From: Plantago elongata
Taxonomy: Eukaryota > Streptophyta > Magnoliopsida > Lamiales > Plantaginaceae
Reading direction: 5' to 3'
NCBI GenBank assembly: GCA_036897095.1
Contig: JAYMSP010001838.1
Location: 1-28,394 of the forward strand
Length of the DNA: 28,394 bases
In this document: positions 1 through 16,243 of the stretch, one piece after another
Position numbering within the stretch: position 1 is the stretch's first letter
Layout of the letters: each line of letters opens with the position of its first letter
Notes under the pieces: model-generated
Told to the model about the DNA's origin: nothing
The model's input: the letters and a program-made list of their open reading frames with translations, nothing else
The model's database searches: none
Position numbers and translations under genes: made by a program

Positions 1-240
1 TCTCCGATCAGTTAATTCGTCCGACTCAGCAAAGGACCAAAATCGCACAAAATTGATTTTATGTGTGCCATGTCACGCCACATCAACGCCAACTCAGCCT
101 TTTCACGCCAACTCAGCTTCAATACATACATACGGTATTTTATAGGGTCCTCAGGACCAAAATCGAAACGGAAAAAAATTTGGATCAAAATCGAACTGGA
201 CGGTCACTTAGAGGACCAATTTTACAATTCTCTCGAAATG
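1..240. mobile_element. Probable end of an unidentified transposable element
   Basis: This stretch has no credible gene. It has short internal repeats: 'aggaccaaaatcg' at about 34-46 and 152-164, and 'acgccaactcagc' at 86-98 and 105-117. Read on the minus strand, its right edge (about 232 leftwards) begins 'gagaattgtaaaattggtcc'. That style is common at the ends of plant DNA transposons such as MULEs, whose termini often carry degenerate 'ggaccaaaatcg' units. The left part is cut off by the window and no partner inverted repeat can be seen. The family is therefore a guess and the boundaries are approximate. Confidence 0.3.
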
Positions 241-308
241 CAATAATCTGGTATGATAGTAAACTCAGGAAGTTAACTCAATTTGCTATGTGAAGGAATG
301 AAAACAAA

Positions 309-953
309 CTACTCAATGATGACATACAAATCTGAGAGTAAATTGAAATGTTGAAAATGATAAGGATGCTTTACCTGATTGGTTAGACATGACTTGTACA
401 CATCTTCTGTCACAGAATCAATAGCTTTAGTCTCAAGAGTTCCAGCAGGTCTGTTCTTGCTTCTTCTTTTTGCTGGAACTTGTAATGTCAAAGGATACAT
501 GCCTATTTTCCCATCAAATATCATCTCCCCTTTTGTTGTATAACATGGCCTTCCAACTGCACATACAAACATGACTTTTGTTATGTGATTTTTTGAACTA
601 ATTGCTCTATATGGTGGTTCTTCCCCATGGCATAGGTAGTATCTTGATGTTGCTAGCATCCGTATGGTCTTTCTTTGTGATGGAGGTATAGACAGAACTA
701 GCTCAATGTCTGGTTGACGACGAGGCCTTGAAATACCAACTTTTTGATTCCTTAAATGGATTGGCAGACCTTCAGATCTTTGTTGATTTGCATTTGACCA
801 TATTGTATACACATTTCTTCTACTGATTCCCCATCTTCTTGCAGCTTCGCTGAACTTGCCTTTTGTGGGTCTGCCTCGTGCATTGATGGATTGGAGAAGA
901 AACTGAGCTATGGAATTTCTAGTCTCCACACTCGGTTTCTTATTATTCCTCAT
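309..953 (-). pseudogene. Mariner-like (plant Tc1/mariner) transposase fragment with internal deletion
   Basis: The open frame of 214 codons matches the plant mariner-like transposase family. Residues about 33-58 form the N-terminal helix-turn-helix (KFSEAARRWGISRRNVY). Residues 115-126 read TKVMFVCAVGRP, 151-166 read AKRRSKNRPAGTLETK, and 171-184 read VTEDVYKSCLTNQV, all conserved blocks around the DDE core. From family knowledge, the block from the second HTH up to and including the IDEKWF motif, which holds the first catalytic Asp, should lie between 'RKTIRMLA' and 'SRYYL'. Here these are joined directly at residue about 101, so some tens of residues are missing. Homology also stops at residue 184, exactly at a good splice donor (CAG|gtaaag, at 375). 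The last 30 codons are probably intron or unrelated sequence. No catalytic D/D/D remainder was found downstream (positions below 309). This copy cannot encode an active transposase. Confidence 0.78.
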
Positions 954-1686
954 ATTTGTAGTTGTAATGGCATTGAATGCTCTGAAAATCTGAGAGCAGA
1001 CTATAAGTCTGTCTAATTGATGTGTAGTTGTAACCTAATTCATGGAGGCAAGTTTGAATATTTGGATGTAATATTTGAAATTTGGCATCCTTTTGAAATA
1101 TTTCAATATTTTGTGGGAACTGAATTTTGTAACAGTATTTCCTTTGTATTTGAAATATTTGGTGGAATGAATTATTTTGAAATTTGGCATTCTCATATCT
1201 ATATGTGCCTCTTGATGTTATGTTTCTATATTAACAGGTTCCTAGTTTGGGTGGGAATCTTAATTAGTGTCAATCTGTAACGGAGTTAATTAGTAAGATC
1301 TTAGTCTCGTAGTGCAATATGCATGTTGTTTAGTCACATGCCAAGTGGACTCAGTTCATGCAATCAATTGTATAGGAATGTTAAAAGAGAAATGGTATAA
1401 AGCAATCACAATGAGACCGTTCTAAAGGGTTCTAAGCCACTCTAAGCCAAGAACCGATGATTCACTTCGTTGTAGATGGACTCGGGTGTCAGGTGAAGGA
1501 AGGTGAACCTATTTGTCTCCAATTAGGACGAGCCAACAAGGCTCGTTGGCAATAAGAATGGTCACAATGGAGATGACATCCTCCAATTATCATTACAAAT
1601 ATAGTCATAAAATGAACTAGCCTTTCCACGACCTTCATTGTTGGCAAGTATCGAACGAGCATCTGCAGTGGCAATTATATCTAATG
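954..1686. other. Intergenic stretch without a recognisable gene
   Basis: AT-rich sequence with a run of degenerate 'tttgaaatatttgg / gaaatttggcat' units at about 1060-1190, which looks like local slippage. The short open frame at 1017-1280 has low-complexity composition and resembles no family. A minus-strand open stretch at about 1590-1686 would read on across the hAT insertion site if the element were removed, but I cannot identify the product. Confidence 0.5.
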
Positions 1687-2170
1687 TGTAGGGGCAAGGG
1701 CGGAGCTATTCAGGAGCTTAGGTGGGCTTGAGCCCACACAGAATTTCACAAAATTGTTACCTATTATACATTAATTTTAATATGTTTCTTAATTAAAGTT
1801 ATGAGTTAATGGTTTTTGTCCAGGATTAGCTCGTTGTTCCACCATCTGATATCCTTTCTTCCTATGTGAATCCAAATAATTTCATACTTCTTAATTTATT
1901 GTGGAAAATAATTTTATTTGGCGTAGTTTTTTTTAGATACTACCTACGTTAAAGAAAAAAACGAATAAACTTTAGATTATTACTATAAATTAGTAGTGTT
2001 AAAAATGTTGATACATTTTCATACAAAATTGTATTTTTTAAGACGTTTTGATTAAACATATTAATTTATATTTTAAAAAGTTATAATTAGATAAAATTTT
2101 AAATATGAAGGGGTGAATAGAAAAGGTAGCCCACCCAATTTTTTTTTCTGGATCCGTCCTTGTGTAGGGG
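1687..2170. mobile_element. Non-autonomous hAT-type MITE with 8-bp target site duplication
   Basis: A 468-bp element at 1695-2162 is flanked by perfect 8-bp direct repeats 'tgtagggg' at 1687-1694 and 2163-2170. Its ends are imperfect inverted repeats. The left end reads 'caagggcggagct' and the right end, reverse-complemented, reads 'caaggacggatcc' (10 of 13 matches). Both are followed inward by 'ggtgggct'. An 8-bp target duplication with termini of the C-A-rGGGCGG type is characteristic of the hAT superfamily. The interior is AT-rich and has no transposase, so the element depends on a hAT enzyme supplied from elsewhere. Confidence 0.72.
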
Positions 2171-2571
2171 CATTGTTCAGGATGGAGGTGAATTTTGGAG
2201 ATAAAGGTGTTGTGGCTTTAGTGGATGAAAGTGGTGGTAGCGGGGGCGTCTATAATTTCAACTTTACTAAAATAAACAGTGATGGTGGTCCGAAGCACCA
2301 TGTATAACATTATAAGAAAGAGTCAATATAGACGAATTTGTTAAGTTTGGACATTTTTTTTCATTGTCCTAACAAAACTCTAAAAAAACCAAACCAATCA
2401 AGAGTAAGAATACTAATATGACCTATCACATATTGAAGAACATGTTCTCAAGTGTCAATCTTAAAGAAAGTTGTAATGATATACTATATTTTAGTGTTTC
2501 TAGTCGTAATATCCAGACGATAAACCTATCGAAATTCAACATTTTAACTATAATAAGATAAAAACTGTTTA
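2171..2571. other. Spacer between the hAT element and the SINE
   Basis: AT-rich sequence with no gene that I can support. The open frame at 2113-2307 starts inside the transposon and is glycine-rich by chance ('ggtggtggtagcgggggc'). Confidence 0.5.
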
Positions 2572-2776
2572 TTAATTGAAAAGTTTTTTTATTTGATATA
2601 CAATATTACAATTACAATATTAGTCAGATAAATACTTGTTATCAATAAGTATTTAATAAATTTCTATATAGAGGATAAATATTATTCATTTCGGAGAATC
2701 AAATTCGTGACCTCTTGATTATCGGGTGTCTCAATTTGCCACTCGGTCACAAACGATTTGACTTAATTGAAAAGTT
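2572..2776 (-). mobile_element. tRNA-derived SINE (about 177 bp) with 14-bp target site duplication
   Basis: Perfect 14-bp direct repeats 'ttaattgaaaagtt' at 2572-2585 and 2763-2776 bracket a 177-bp insert at 2586-2762. On the minus strand the insert begins close to an A-box-like segment 'tgaccgagtggc' (2749-2738). A B-box-like segment 'ggtcacgaatttgattctcc' (2712-2693) follows at tRNA-like spacing. The body is AT-rich and ends in an A-rich run (aaataaaaa) next to the duplication. An internal RNA polymerase III promoter, an A-rich 3' end and a long target duplication are the hallmarks of a SINE mobilised by LINE machinery. The family is not identified. The degenerate B box suggests an old copy. 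Confidence 0.68.
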
Positions 2777-2997
2777 CATGCACAATCTTACTTTTATATT
2801 TTTCTTTTATACCCCTTTTAAATTTATACGTTACGTAACTAAAAGCACCACGTAACCGATACGCGTTTTAACAAAAGCAAAAAACAAATTGTAGTAATGT
2901 TGGAGGATAAAAAATGTAACTTTAAGTTTGGCACTACTTATTTCCTCACCAGGCAGGCACACGAGGAGCAAGACAAGGCCCGCACGTGTATCGATCG

Positions 2998-5092
2998 ATG
3001 GAACCCGACGTCGAAATGACGGCGGCTGAAGGCGGAGCAGACGCCGAGGTAAGCCGCCTCTTCCTTTTCTTCAATTCAATTTCTCTTTTGTTTTCTTATG
3101 TATCTGAATATTTGATTTCAGCTATTTTCAGTTTAATTTGAGAAAAAACCCTAACTTTGGCGTATATGTGTGTGTACAGGAGTTGGATGACATGAAGAAG
3201 AGGCTGAAGGAGATGGAGGACGAAGCGGCTGCTCTTCGTGAAATGCAGGCCAAAGTTGAACAGGAGATGGGTGCTGCTCAAGGTTTGCTTGATCACCATT
3301 CTAATTTCCGATTTTGTGAATTTTATTGTGTTTCGGTTTATGTTTGTATTGATTCACTATTGGGCTGTTTATTAGTTTGGATTAGTGTATGTCGAAAAGA
3401 ATGTATTTTGCTGTTAAGTATTGGTTTATGTTATGGTTGTGTTAATCCACTATTAGGCTCTTTATGCTTTTGAAATAAGCGTTTGTTGTGTGATTGAATG
3501 TTTGGATTTTACGGTACTGTTTCGGAGGGAAGTTTTCTCGGTTAGGAAATAAGGATTCATAGTTTCTTATATTATCAACGACACTGTAAAATCCACGGTA
3601 GATTTGTGAGATTTTAAGATTGTAGTTCGAAATCTTAATCATGCTTTCGGGAGCAGAAGAGGACTAGAGGGTAGAAACTCATCCACTGTATAGAAGGAAA
3701 AAAAAGAAAAAAAAAAGCTGATAATGTTTGTTTAAAATCAAATATGTTCTGACCAATGAGCATCCATTGTGATCCTGTATTGTTAGGATTTTTAGCATTG
3801 TGGAAACCGATAATATTTGAAGTCCCAATTTATGCTCCCTAATTATGATGCCATGAAGCATTACAAAAGAAATTTTTAAAGGTTTGGTATTTGCTCTAAA
3901 AGGCTTATACTATAATTGATCGTGATTGTTACGCTTCTTTGGTTTAGTGAACAATGACTGTATTTGGTGATTTTCTGATACTTCGAACAAGTGATTACAT
4001 CTATAAATAGGATTACATACCAGCAGCTTCCGTTTCCATGATCATGAATTTCTTATACTGGTATCATATTTTCGTGAAGCAGATCCTAATGCTACAGCAG
4101 CTGATCAGGCCAATAAGGAGGAAGTGGATGCTCGATCGATTTTTGTTGGCAATGTGAGGCTTCTGAAAGTCTTGGAATGTTAGCATAGTCATAAACTACC
4201 CACACTGAGATCATCTTGCATCTCTTTCTGTTCTTTGTGCCTGCTTATGTTCATAAATTGAATCTGGTTGGTAGGAGGGCTGTTGGCTTTTCTTTAACAT
4301 GATACCTTTGTTGTTCATGCTGCTCTAGGCTATGTCATTTTGTTGTAATTTTAAGAATCTGGATTTCCCTTGTACGCTATTCTCTGCTGCTGAAAGTCAA
4401 CCTCAAATTACTGCCATTCTTGTTTGGGTTTTGCTATTAAAGCAGACTGAAATCAAATTTAACATGCTTAAATTTATTTATTTATTTGCATATTTTATGT
4501 TTTGATCATATTGATAATGTTTCATGCCTTGTAGGTGGATTATTCTTGTACCCCAGAGGAAGTGCAGCAGCATTTTCAGTCATGTGGGACTGTGAATAGA
4601 GTAACTATCCGGACCAACAAATACGGGCAACCGAAGGGATATGCGTATGTTGAGTTTCTTGAAACAGAGGCTGTAGAGCAGGCTCTTCTCTTAAATGAAA
4701 GTGAACTTCACGGTCGCCAGTTGAAGGTTGAGCTCCATTATACACACACATGTTCTTGGCTATGCACGCATTCCTGGTTTTCTTGAAGTACTTTGTTGGA
4801 AATGCTGCAGGTTTCAGCCAAGAGGACCAACGTCCCTGGCATGAAGCAATTCCGCCCGCGAAGAGCCAATCCCTATATGGGTGGCGGCTTTCGGTCCAGG
4901 ATGCCTTTCATGCCTGCTCCTTTTGTGTATTCTCCTTATGGATATGGGTATGTATGATCTAATTTTCTGCTGGTCGGTGACATTTACTATAACATCATAC
5001 AAGGTCTGTTGACAATAACTTGTGGTTCATGCACGGCTTGCAGGAAAGTTCCCCGATTCAGGGCCCCTATGCGGTACAACCCTTACTTTTGA
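2998..5092 (+). CDS. PABN: Nuclear polyadenylate-binding protein, PABN type (PABPN1 homologue), six exons
   Basis: Joined exons 2998-3048, 3180-3282, 4083-4153, 4535-4726, 4811-4947 and 5044-5092 give a 200-residue protein with correct phases and GT-AG junctions throughout. Residues about 18-50 form an acidic coiled coil rich in E, K and M. One RRM spans about 70-145, with RNP2 IFVGNV (71-76) and RNP1 KGYAYVEF (109-116). The tail is rich in Arg, Gly, Tyr and Phe and ends [10 protein letters not shown]. Coiled coil, single RRM and Arg-rich tail are the layout of PABPN1 and of Arabidopsis PABN1-3. These proteins bind nascent poly(A) in the nucleus and control tail length with poly(A) polymerase. 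Length is normal for the plant family. The start is the first ATG after an untranslated leader that contains CACGTG at 2983-2988. Intron 1 carries a telo-box-like 'aaaccctaa' at 3146-3154, often seen early in growth-related plant genes. I cannot say which PABN paralogue this is. Confidence 0.93.
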
Positions 5093-7056
5093 GCCTCATT
5101 TCCGTCTGGAGTTCTCTCTTACTCTCTGGGAGTATGTAGTCCAACTGTCAAGTGTGTTGCCTGCCTTGTGTTGAGTATTGGCTAATTTATAGTCGTGTGT
5201 AAATGAAGTTGAGCTCCGTTTTAAGTTTGCACTTGATGTTGCCCTTTATTTTCCTTTAGTTTCCAGTAAGATTACTTTCTGGAAGCATTTGAAAGAGTCA
5301 TTTTTCATTGTCAATGTTTATTTTTTTGGTTGGAAGGTTGCTTTGATTATTTTATTGTCTCTGCATGTTTTAACATCTGCTAGAAGTTAAGTTTATGCAT
5401 CCAGCCATGCCATTGTCGAAGCTTCACATCAATTCAACTTAGGTTTTAAAATATGGGACTATGCGTAATCTCATGTCAGGGAGATAGATACATTATGAGA
5501 TCAGACACGCGGTGCAGTGACAATGATTGTGTTGAGAGAGTGCCACCAGTTAGGAACTAGAAATTCATGTCATGTAACCAAAAGTGTTCAAGTGCTCGAC
5601 CATAATACATGGACTGATTGAGATAGAATTTGAATGTCCTTTTTAAATTGAAATTGTAATTTTTTGTATGAAATGTTCGATTTGAGTAGAGAAATAGCCG
5701 CTCCAGTGATATAACAAACAGCCCCACAACCTTGGGTCATTGTCATATGCCTAAGTGAGGGTTTAAACTTAATATTACTCCATTGAGGTTCACCTAGTAT
5801 GATTTAGGATATCACCTGCATATACTTCAATACTTCCAACTCGTCAACTAACTTTTTACAAGTTTTCTGCATGAGACGATCTACGTCTTTTACTTCTCAC
5901 GATATACTCCATAATCCATGCGGTCGTGTTGTCTTTCAAACACATGCATTTGTGAGTTAGATTTTGAAATTCTACCATTTTATGGATAATGTATATTTCA
6001 TTAAATCGAGATAAGTCTAATACAACTAGTAGTCTTTAACTATTACATCTAAAATTTAACTAGGATAAATATAGTGCATACTAGAAGTATTACAGACCAT
6101 ACTAGACGTGTTTTCAAAAGTTTTGTTACTTCCTTCTGTACCTAAAACATCTGCAACGAATTTATTTTTCTCTATAGACGAATTTAATTTCATACATCTC
6201 CATCCGTGCTAATTGTTTCTTGATGTCCTCAAGTACATATGTACTGGTGTGGTGTTACTGCATTCTGCCTGTAAATACAAGAAAGGAGAAATTTAGAATC
6301 ATTTTGTATAGAAATAGAACGGATGTGTGCTTGCTCACAAAGTTTTAATCCTAAATGAAGTGCCATTATTTTTTGCGATATTATTCATAACCATTTTATT
6401 AGGATTATTATGAGCTATTAATAAATTGTTATTATGTTATTCCATATCACTACTTTAAAATTTTAAATCATAATGTAGCATAACTATATATGTTGAAATT
6501 TAAAATTTAAATGAAACATTATTTCTTGGATGATATATTACAACCCTTCATATATCTCATCTCATCCCATGTGGGAAGGATGTAGAGTTGAAGCTGTAGA
6601 CTATTTCATACCCACGTAACCTACCAATTTGGGTAATTGAAATTTATTAAATTAATCTTAATGTAATTGAATTGAATTAAAATTATTTTAAGCTGAATCG
6701 AATAAAATTTTAGGTTCTATTATTTTCAATTTAAAATCACTTCAGTTCAGCTCGATTTAGTTATAATTTGTACTTTATTTTAGTTCAGTTCAACTCAGTT
6801 TAATTTAGTTTAGTAAATTTCAGTTGAATAAAATAAAGTAATAAATTGATAATTTCTTTTTATATTTAAAAGTGAATAAACACCCTTTGAAATGTGAACC
6901 TCGTACCTTAATTTATCTTCAGAACTGATGATATCCTGATTAGAAAAATGGGATTTATTTTACTAGATAGACTACTTCAACTAGAGTACTGTACTATTCT
7001 GACTCTTTGATTTCATTCTCCTTGGAAATCTTGTCCCTTCTCTCGAAAGTACGACA
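5093..7056. other. Intergenic spacer: PABN 3' region and DAHP synthase upstream region
   Basis: The first 200-300 bases should include the PABN 3' untranslated region. The rest is AT-rich without long open frames. About 6640-6850 is low-complexity sequence built from repeated 'ttcagttcagctc / tttagttcagttcaa' units. I see no transposon ends or RNA genes, and no TATA box that I would assign with confidence to the downstream gene. Confidence 0.5.
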
Positions 7057-11803
<4,747 letters not shown>

Positions 11804-12186
11804 AAGTTGAAACTCGATGTTCTCTACAGTAGTATGTTACATATTTAATGAGATATATACCTGTCTAATTTTTTGAAGAGTTATGTGAAGTTAGTAAAAT
11901 GTTTTTCAAGTATGTGAAATTAATAAATGTCGAGTTCGTTGTTTGATGTTTAATACTAATAATTAGATGATTAAAAGATGGCAATAGCATGTATCTTGTG
12001 ATTAAATATTTAATGTATTGTCCAATTGCAAATTGCAAACTTAATTAATTAATCTCTCAAAAAGAAAAAGGGAACATACACGAAGACAAAATCCACCAAA
12101 CCCTCCATAAACCCTTTTATCCGCAGTCGTAATTGAGCACACCAAACCCCACTAAACCCCTGTCGACAATTCAATCATTTGATCGA
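11804..12186. other. Convergent intergenic region with the 3' ends of two genes
   Basis: The DAHP synthase (+) and EXORDIUM-like (-) coding regions end tail-to-tail 383 bases apart. The left part should hold the DAHP synthase 3' untranslated region, with a possible poly(A) signal 'aataaa' at 11922-11927. The right part, C-rich on the plus strand, should hold the 3' untranslated region of the minus-strand gene. No other gene is visible. Confidence 0.55.
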
Positions 12187-13411
12187 TCAAACAAGTGTTG
12201 AACACTGAGAAGTAACTGGGTCCCAAATCGCCGGCAACAAGTACCTCCGTCCATTCACTCCGACCGCATTGTAACTTGCACCGCTACTCTTATCCGTCAA
12301 CACATCTCCAGGGTAGCCCGGATATGAACCTGACCCGAACATTCCAGTACACGCGGTAACTGCTTCTAAGGGAGATGTTACCGGCCCTTGAAAGTAACCT
12401 TTGTTGTACGGATTTGTTATTGTTCCCGCCAAAACTGTGGCTAGATTGATGATCATTCCATCAACTCCAACATCTCCATTTGGGGAAACTAACGGAGGTG
12501 TTTGTGGTCCGTATATTGGCTGGTGAAACGGCCAAGCGCAGTAGCCCGGACATTGGGTTTCGGAGTTACCGACCCATGCATAGGCGAATCGGGCTGTGCC
12601 ATGTGTCGACCCGTGACTGCCACACCTGCAGATTTTTCGAAGCATGTTTATCAGGCTATACATAGTTAGTCATTAGACTTTTTTTCATCAAAACTAGTTG
12701 ATAGATCTATTGATTTTTATGGATCAAAACATATCAACGAAATGACTCAGTTTTGTGGATCAATGAGATTAAATGTAATGAGAAGCTAATACAGTACTTT
12801 TTACTTCATAAAAGTTTAGTTTGATTTATAAGATGGTATTACTATAGAAACCGAAATGTTTTTGAAAAGTTCAGAAACTTCACAGTAGTTTAAAATCCGA
12901 AACATATTCTGAAATCGAGATTCTAATCTACGAAGTAGAAATGATGGTACCTGCTCGTACAAAATCCATTAACGGCAACATCTTTCGCGGTGAACACAAC
13001 GTTGACAACACCAGTGGCATGGCCACCTCTAGCAGCCAAGTAAACAATATTGGAATTCTTAAGCACCTTCCCATGAGAGTAATTCTCGTCCAGGAACTGT
13101 TTCCCTACAACTAGCTTAGCCGCACCGGACTTGTACTTCTCCGTCATCTTCCACCATGCCGAACACGAAGGAATTGACGACGATTTAGGCGAATTGTTAA
13201 GCGAGCGGAGGAAATCAAGGATTATGGAGCGTTGAGTAGGGGTAAACTTGCCGTACCATACGAGGTTAACGGTGACGGTGCCTTTGAGTAGGAGTCCGTT
13301 GTGGTATTTTAGTGTTAGGGGTGGTGGTTGTACTAGAGCTGCCATGGAAGTAATGAACAAGAAGGAGTATAGGATTGAAGTGGCAATGATGAAATGGTAA
13401 TTTGAAGGCAT
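12187..13411 (-). CDS. EXL: EXORDIUM-like secreted protein (phosphate-induced protein 1 family), two exons
   Basis: Exon 1 is 13411-12951 and exon 2 is 12625-12187, joined at an Arg codon split AG|G, giving 299 residues, normal for the family. Residues 1 to about 25 are a clear signal peptide with a hydrophobic core. The mature protein begins with [16 protein letters not shown]. It has the conserved run [30 protein letters not shown], then FCTSRCGSHG across the splice junction, [20 protein letters not shown], and a C-terminal [15 protein letters not shown] segment (family PF04674 by recognition). The protein is expected to be secreted to the cell wall. Arabidopsis EXO and EXL proteins act in brassinosteroid-linked cell expansion and carbon-starvation responses. 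No enzymatic activity is established for the family. Cysteines of the second half are present and consistent with disulfides. A TATA box lies just upstream. Whether this is EXO itself or one of the EXL paralogues cannot be decided here. Confidence 0.94.
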
Positions 13412-13465
13412 TGTGTTTGAATTTGATTTTCTTATTTGTGTTTCAAGTGTATTGATTGTGGCGGG

Positions 13466-13473
13466 TATTTATA
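13466..13473 (-). promoter_or_regulatory. TATA box of the EXORDIUM-like gene
   Basis: On the minus strand the sequence reads TATAAATA, ending 54 bases upstream of the ATG at 13411. Allowing about 30 bases to the start site, the 5' untranslated region would be only about 20-25 bases. The upstream flank is locally GC-rich ('gcgctggcgggcggg' on the plus strand near 13535), unlike the surrounding AT-rich DNA. Confidence 0.5.
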
Positions 13474-15622
13474 TTGCGAGGGAAAGAGGGAGACAGCTGT
13501 CAAAGTGTCAACAGTGGCACCCTCAGTACCGCGCTGGCGGGCGGGTACTTTATAATACTATTTATAAAATTAAATCTCAAACGATAAATTCTCCAATTAA
13601 ACTATATAATTAACATTTTCCGATTCGATAATAAATTCTCGTTAAAATTCAATTTTATTAACTGTAAAAAATTCAAATTAAACATCTTCGAAATGAATTA
13701 ATATCAGGTGTTTACTGATAAATATCGTATAAAATAATCAATGAAATATTAACATGCAAACAAACTCCAAGAATAATACTACAATAACTATTTTAGTGGT
13801 GGGACAGTCATTATACGAAAACACTCGATTATTCTTATATTGGTTAAATATATATTTGATAGTTTGAATAATTTTGAACAATTCAAATATGAATGTTTAA
13901 TTATAAATTTACTGTATTTAGTTCTCGAAATTGAATCATGTGGTTACAAATTACAATAATGAGATGCATTATTATTGCATGTTTATATACCTAATAGGCT
14001 AATAGTGTAGGTTACAAATTTAAAAATATCGATAGGATGTTGATGTAAAAACATAAAGAATTAGAATGATGATGAAAAAAGTAGTAGCTAGGTTTTGCCA
14101 GCTGGGAGGGTGGGTGGTGACGTGGGTAGTGGAGAAAAATCGACATGGATTATTATACTTATTAATTATTTTAATATTGTGGGAGTGCACCTGATACTGA
14201 TGTTGACTTGAATTTCCAACTTGAGTTATATTATTAATAATTATTCATATTAATTAAACCATAATAATAAATCATGAGTACTAGTTGATCGACCATCATT
14301 TCCTAACAAATGTTGTTTGAGTTATCCAAGTTGCATTTCAAAGCCATCACAGCTTCCAATCTGCTTAAATAATTACGAGTAATCATGCAAGTGGTATACA
14401 TCTTCAATTCTCTATATCATTAACTTGCATCACTCGAAATTCAAGTCTTAAATTCATCCATTATATACTCATCTCTCAAATCTTGCTAAATCACTTTTAA
14501 AAGTGTAATCCAAAATGAATAAACAAGAGTACGAGACCACCATATCTCTAAGTCTAAACTATGGGATGTCTAGAGATGAAACATATGAATGTAGTGTAAG
14601 AACTTTTGCACGCGAATTATGATTGTACAAATTTGTACTGCTTTAAAAGAATAGAGCTTGAGGTAGAAAATTTGAGACTCTGGCTCAGACTTCAAAATTT
14701 CTAAAATTTTAAAACGAGGCCCAGCGTCCAGAGACGGGGCAATGCCCTTTTTTTCTTTTACTTTCTTGATTTTGTGTTTTGTTTCTTTCCTTCTTCTACT
14801 CTCTCCTTTCATTCATTTCATTCCCTTGTTTCTTTCCTTCTCCTTGGTTTCTTGTTTCTTCAGCTTGTTTCTTCACTTCATTTTTATATTTCATTTAATT
14901 TTTATTTTTAATTAAATTTATATCAAATGTAATATAATATTTAAAAAAACTTAAGTACATTACTTGGTGAGTCCCGAACATTTTTATATTATTTTATTAA
15001 TACAAATATAATATTATATAAATAACAATATAAAATGAACCTAGATCATATAATTTTCTTGTCTAGTTTCACTAGATTTCGCGGCTAGTACATGAAGTAA
15101 TGCACCTAGATCATATAATTTTTATTTTCTAGTGTAATTTTGTTATAAATAATTAACAACATTTAAATTCAATTCAAGAATGACGTCCGAAGGAAATGAG
15201 AAAAAAATAAAATGAATAATTAAATTTAAAAGAAATGTTAAAAGGAAATAAATTTGAGCTTCACTAATAGAGTAGTAAATTGTATAGAGTTACAAAATGA
15301 ATTGCAGCGAGTGAAATATTAACGCACTATAGATTTCAAAATGAATGAGTTGCAACTGATGGAGATAATCTAACTAGTAATAATATTCCATCAGTTACAG
15401 GTTACATAATATATGTGTATGCCATCTCTACTGACTACTATTGATATGTTTGATGTTTGAACTAAAATTAAAAATGAGGCGTAGTTCACTATTCTTATTG
15501 ATACTTAAGTTCAATCACTAGAATTGAATAAGCCAAAGGTTATATAAATAATGATGAAAATTAATTATAATAATAGTAAAAATCTTTGTTCGGGAGGTAC
15601 AAGCAGCGACACAAATTTACAT
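13474..15622. other. AT-rich intergenic spacer
   Basis: No gene that I can support. A 19-bp direct repeat 'acctagatcatataatttt' occurs at 15039-15057 and 15104-15122. At about 14735-14750 there is a small palindrome 'ggggcaatgccc' next to a pyrimidine-rich 'tttcttt' tract running to about 14875. The open frame at 14570-14812 (-) is Lys/Arg/Glu-rich because it reads the complement of that tract. I found no transposon ends. Confidence 0.5.
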
Positions 15623-15671
15623 CCCCGCAATGATGATATTCTCCATTATCATTTTCTCCTTTATTGCGGGG
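15623..15671. repeat. Short imperfect hairpin
   Basis: 'ccccgcaat' at 15623-15631 pairs with 'attgcgggg' at 15663-15671. The space between also has partial complementarity ('aatgatgat' with 'attatcatt'). It lies about 1 kb beyond the stop codon of the methyltransferase gene, just before the first copy of the 94-bp repeat. It could be a remnant of a small inverted-repeat element. No function is claimed. Confidence 0.5.
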
Positions 15672-15693
15672 AATAACAAATGTCTCCTTTTCT

Positions 15694-15787
15694 CTTCTAT
15701 CGAATAATTCATACTAGTTCAATTCCCATTTTAAGAGGAACTCACACAATCCTATCTAAAAACACAACACAGGTCACAATATATCAG
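15694..15787. repeat. 94-bp dispersed direct repeat, copy downstream of the DRM gene
   Basis: From 'cttctatcgaataattcata' to 'ggtcacaatatatcag' this segment matches 21789-21882 in the same orientation at all but a handful of positions and with identical length. The two copies bracket the DRM coding region. Neither has terminal inverted repeats that I can recognise. Confidence 0.85.
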
Positions 15788-16243
15788 TTTTAGACGTGAC
15801 TCGTGCACGACTTGTCGCCCAATAATTCGAAAACACTGCAACGCAAATTAATATAAATACACCAATAATATGATGGGTTGTTTGGTATAAAAATGAAATT
15901 GAGGTTTTGTATAAATTTTTTTAAAACAAAAGTACAATTGAGCTGATCCTATGAAATCCCCCATGTCAGGTTACTATTCACAACAGAAGAAATACTTTTG
16001 ATATGAGACAGGAGAAACAATGGGCTCTAGTGCTAGCAAAAGTTATAGGTATTTCAACATGTATTTTTTCTTTAAAAGTAGCCGAATTAGTTCAAAATTA
16101 GAGAAAATGTTGATACACTAGTCAGCGTATAACCAAATTCATCCTAAGATAATTGAGTTGCACCAATTAAGCTGAACATAGGTTCATAATAATCTTTTTT
16201 AACTTGAAAGCATCTGTCATAGCAAATCAAAACAGGTTGGTAG

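Noticed and set aside
1017..1280. Plus-strand 87-codon open frame
   Set aside because: Low-complexity Phe/Ile-rich translation of slipped AT-rich repeats.
2586..2762. Functional tRNA gene
   Set aside because: A and B boxes are degenerate, no acceptor stem pairs, and the 14-bp flanking duplication and A-rich end identify a SINE.
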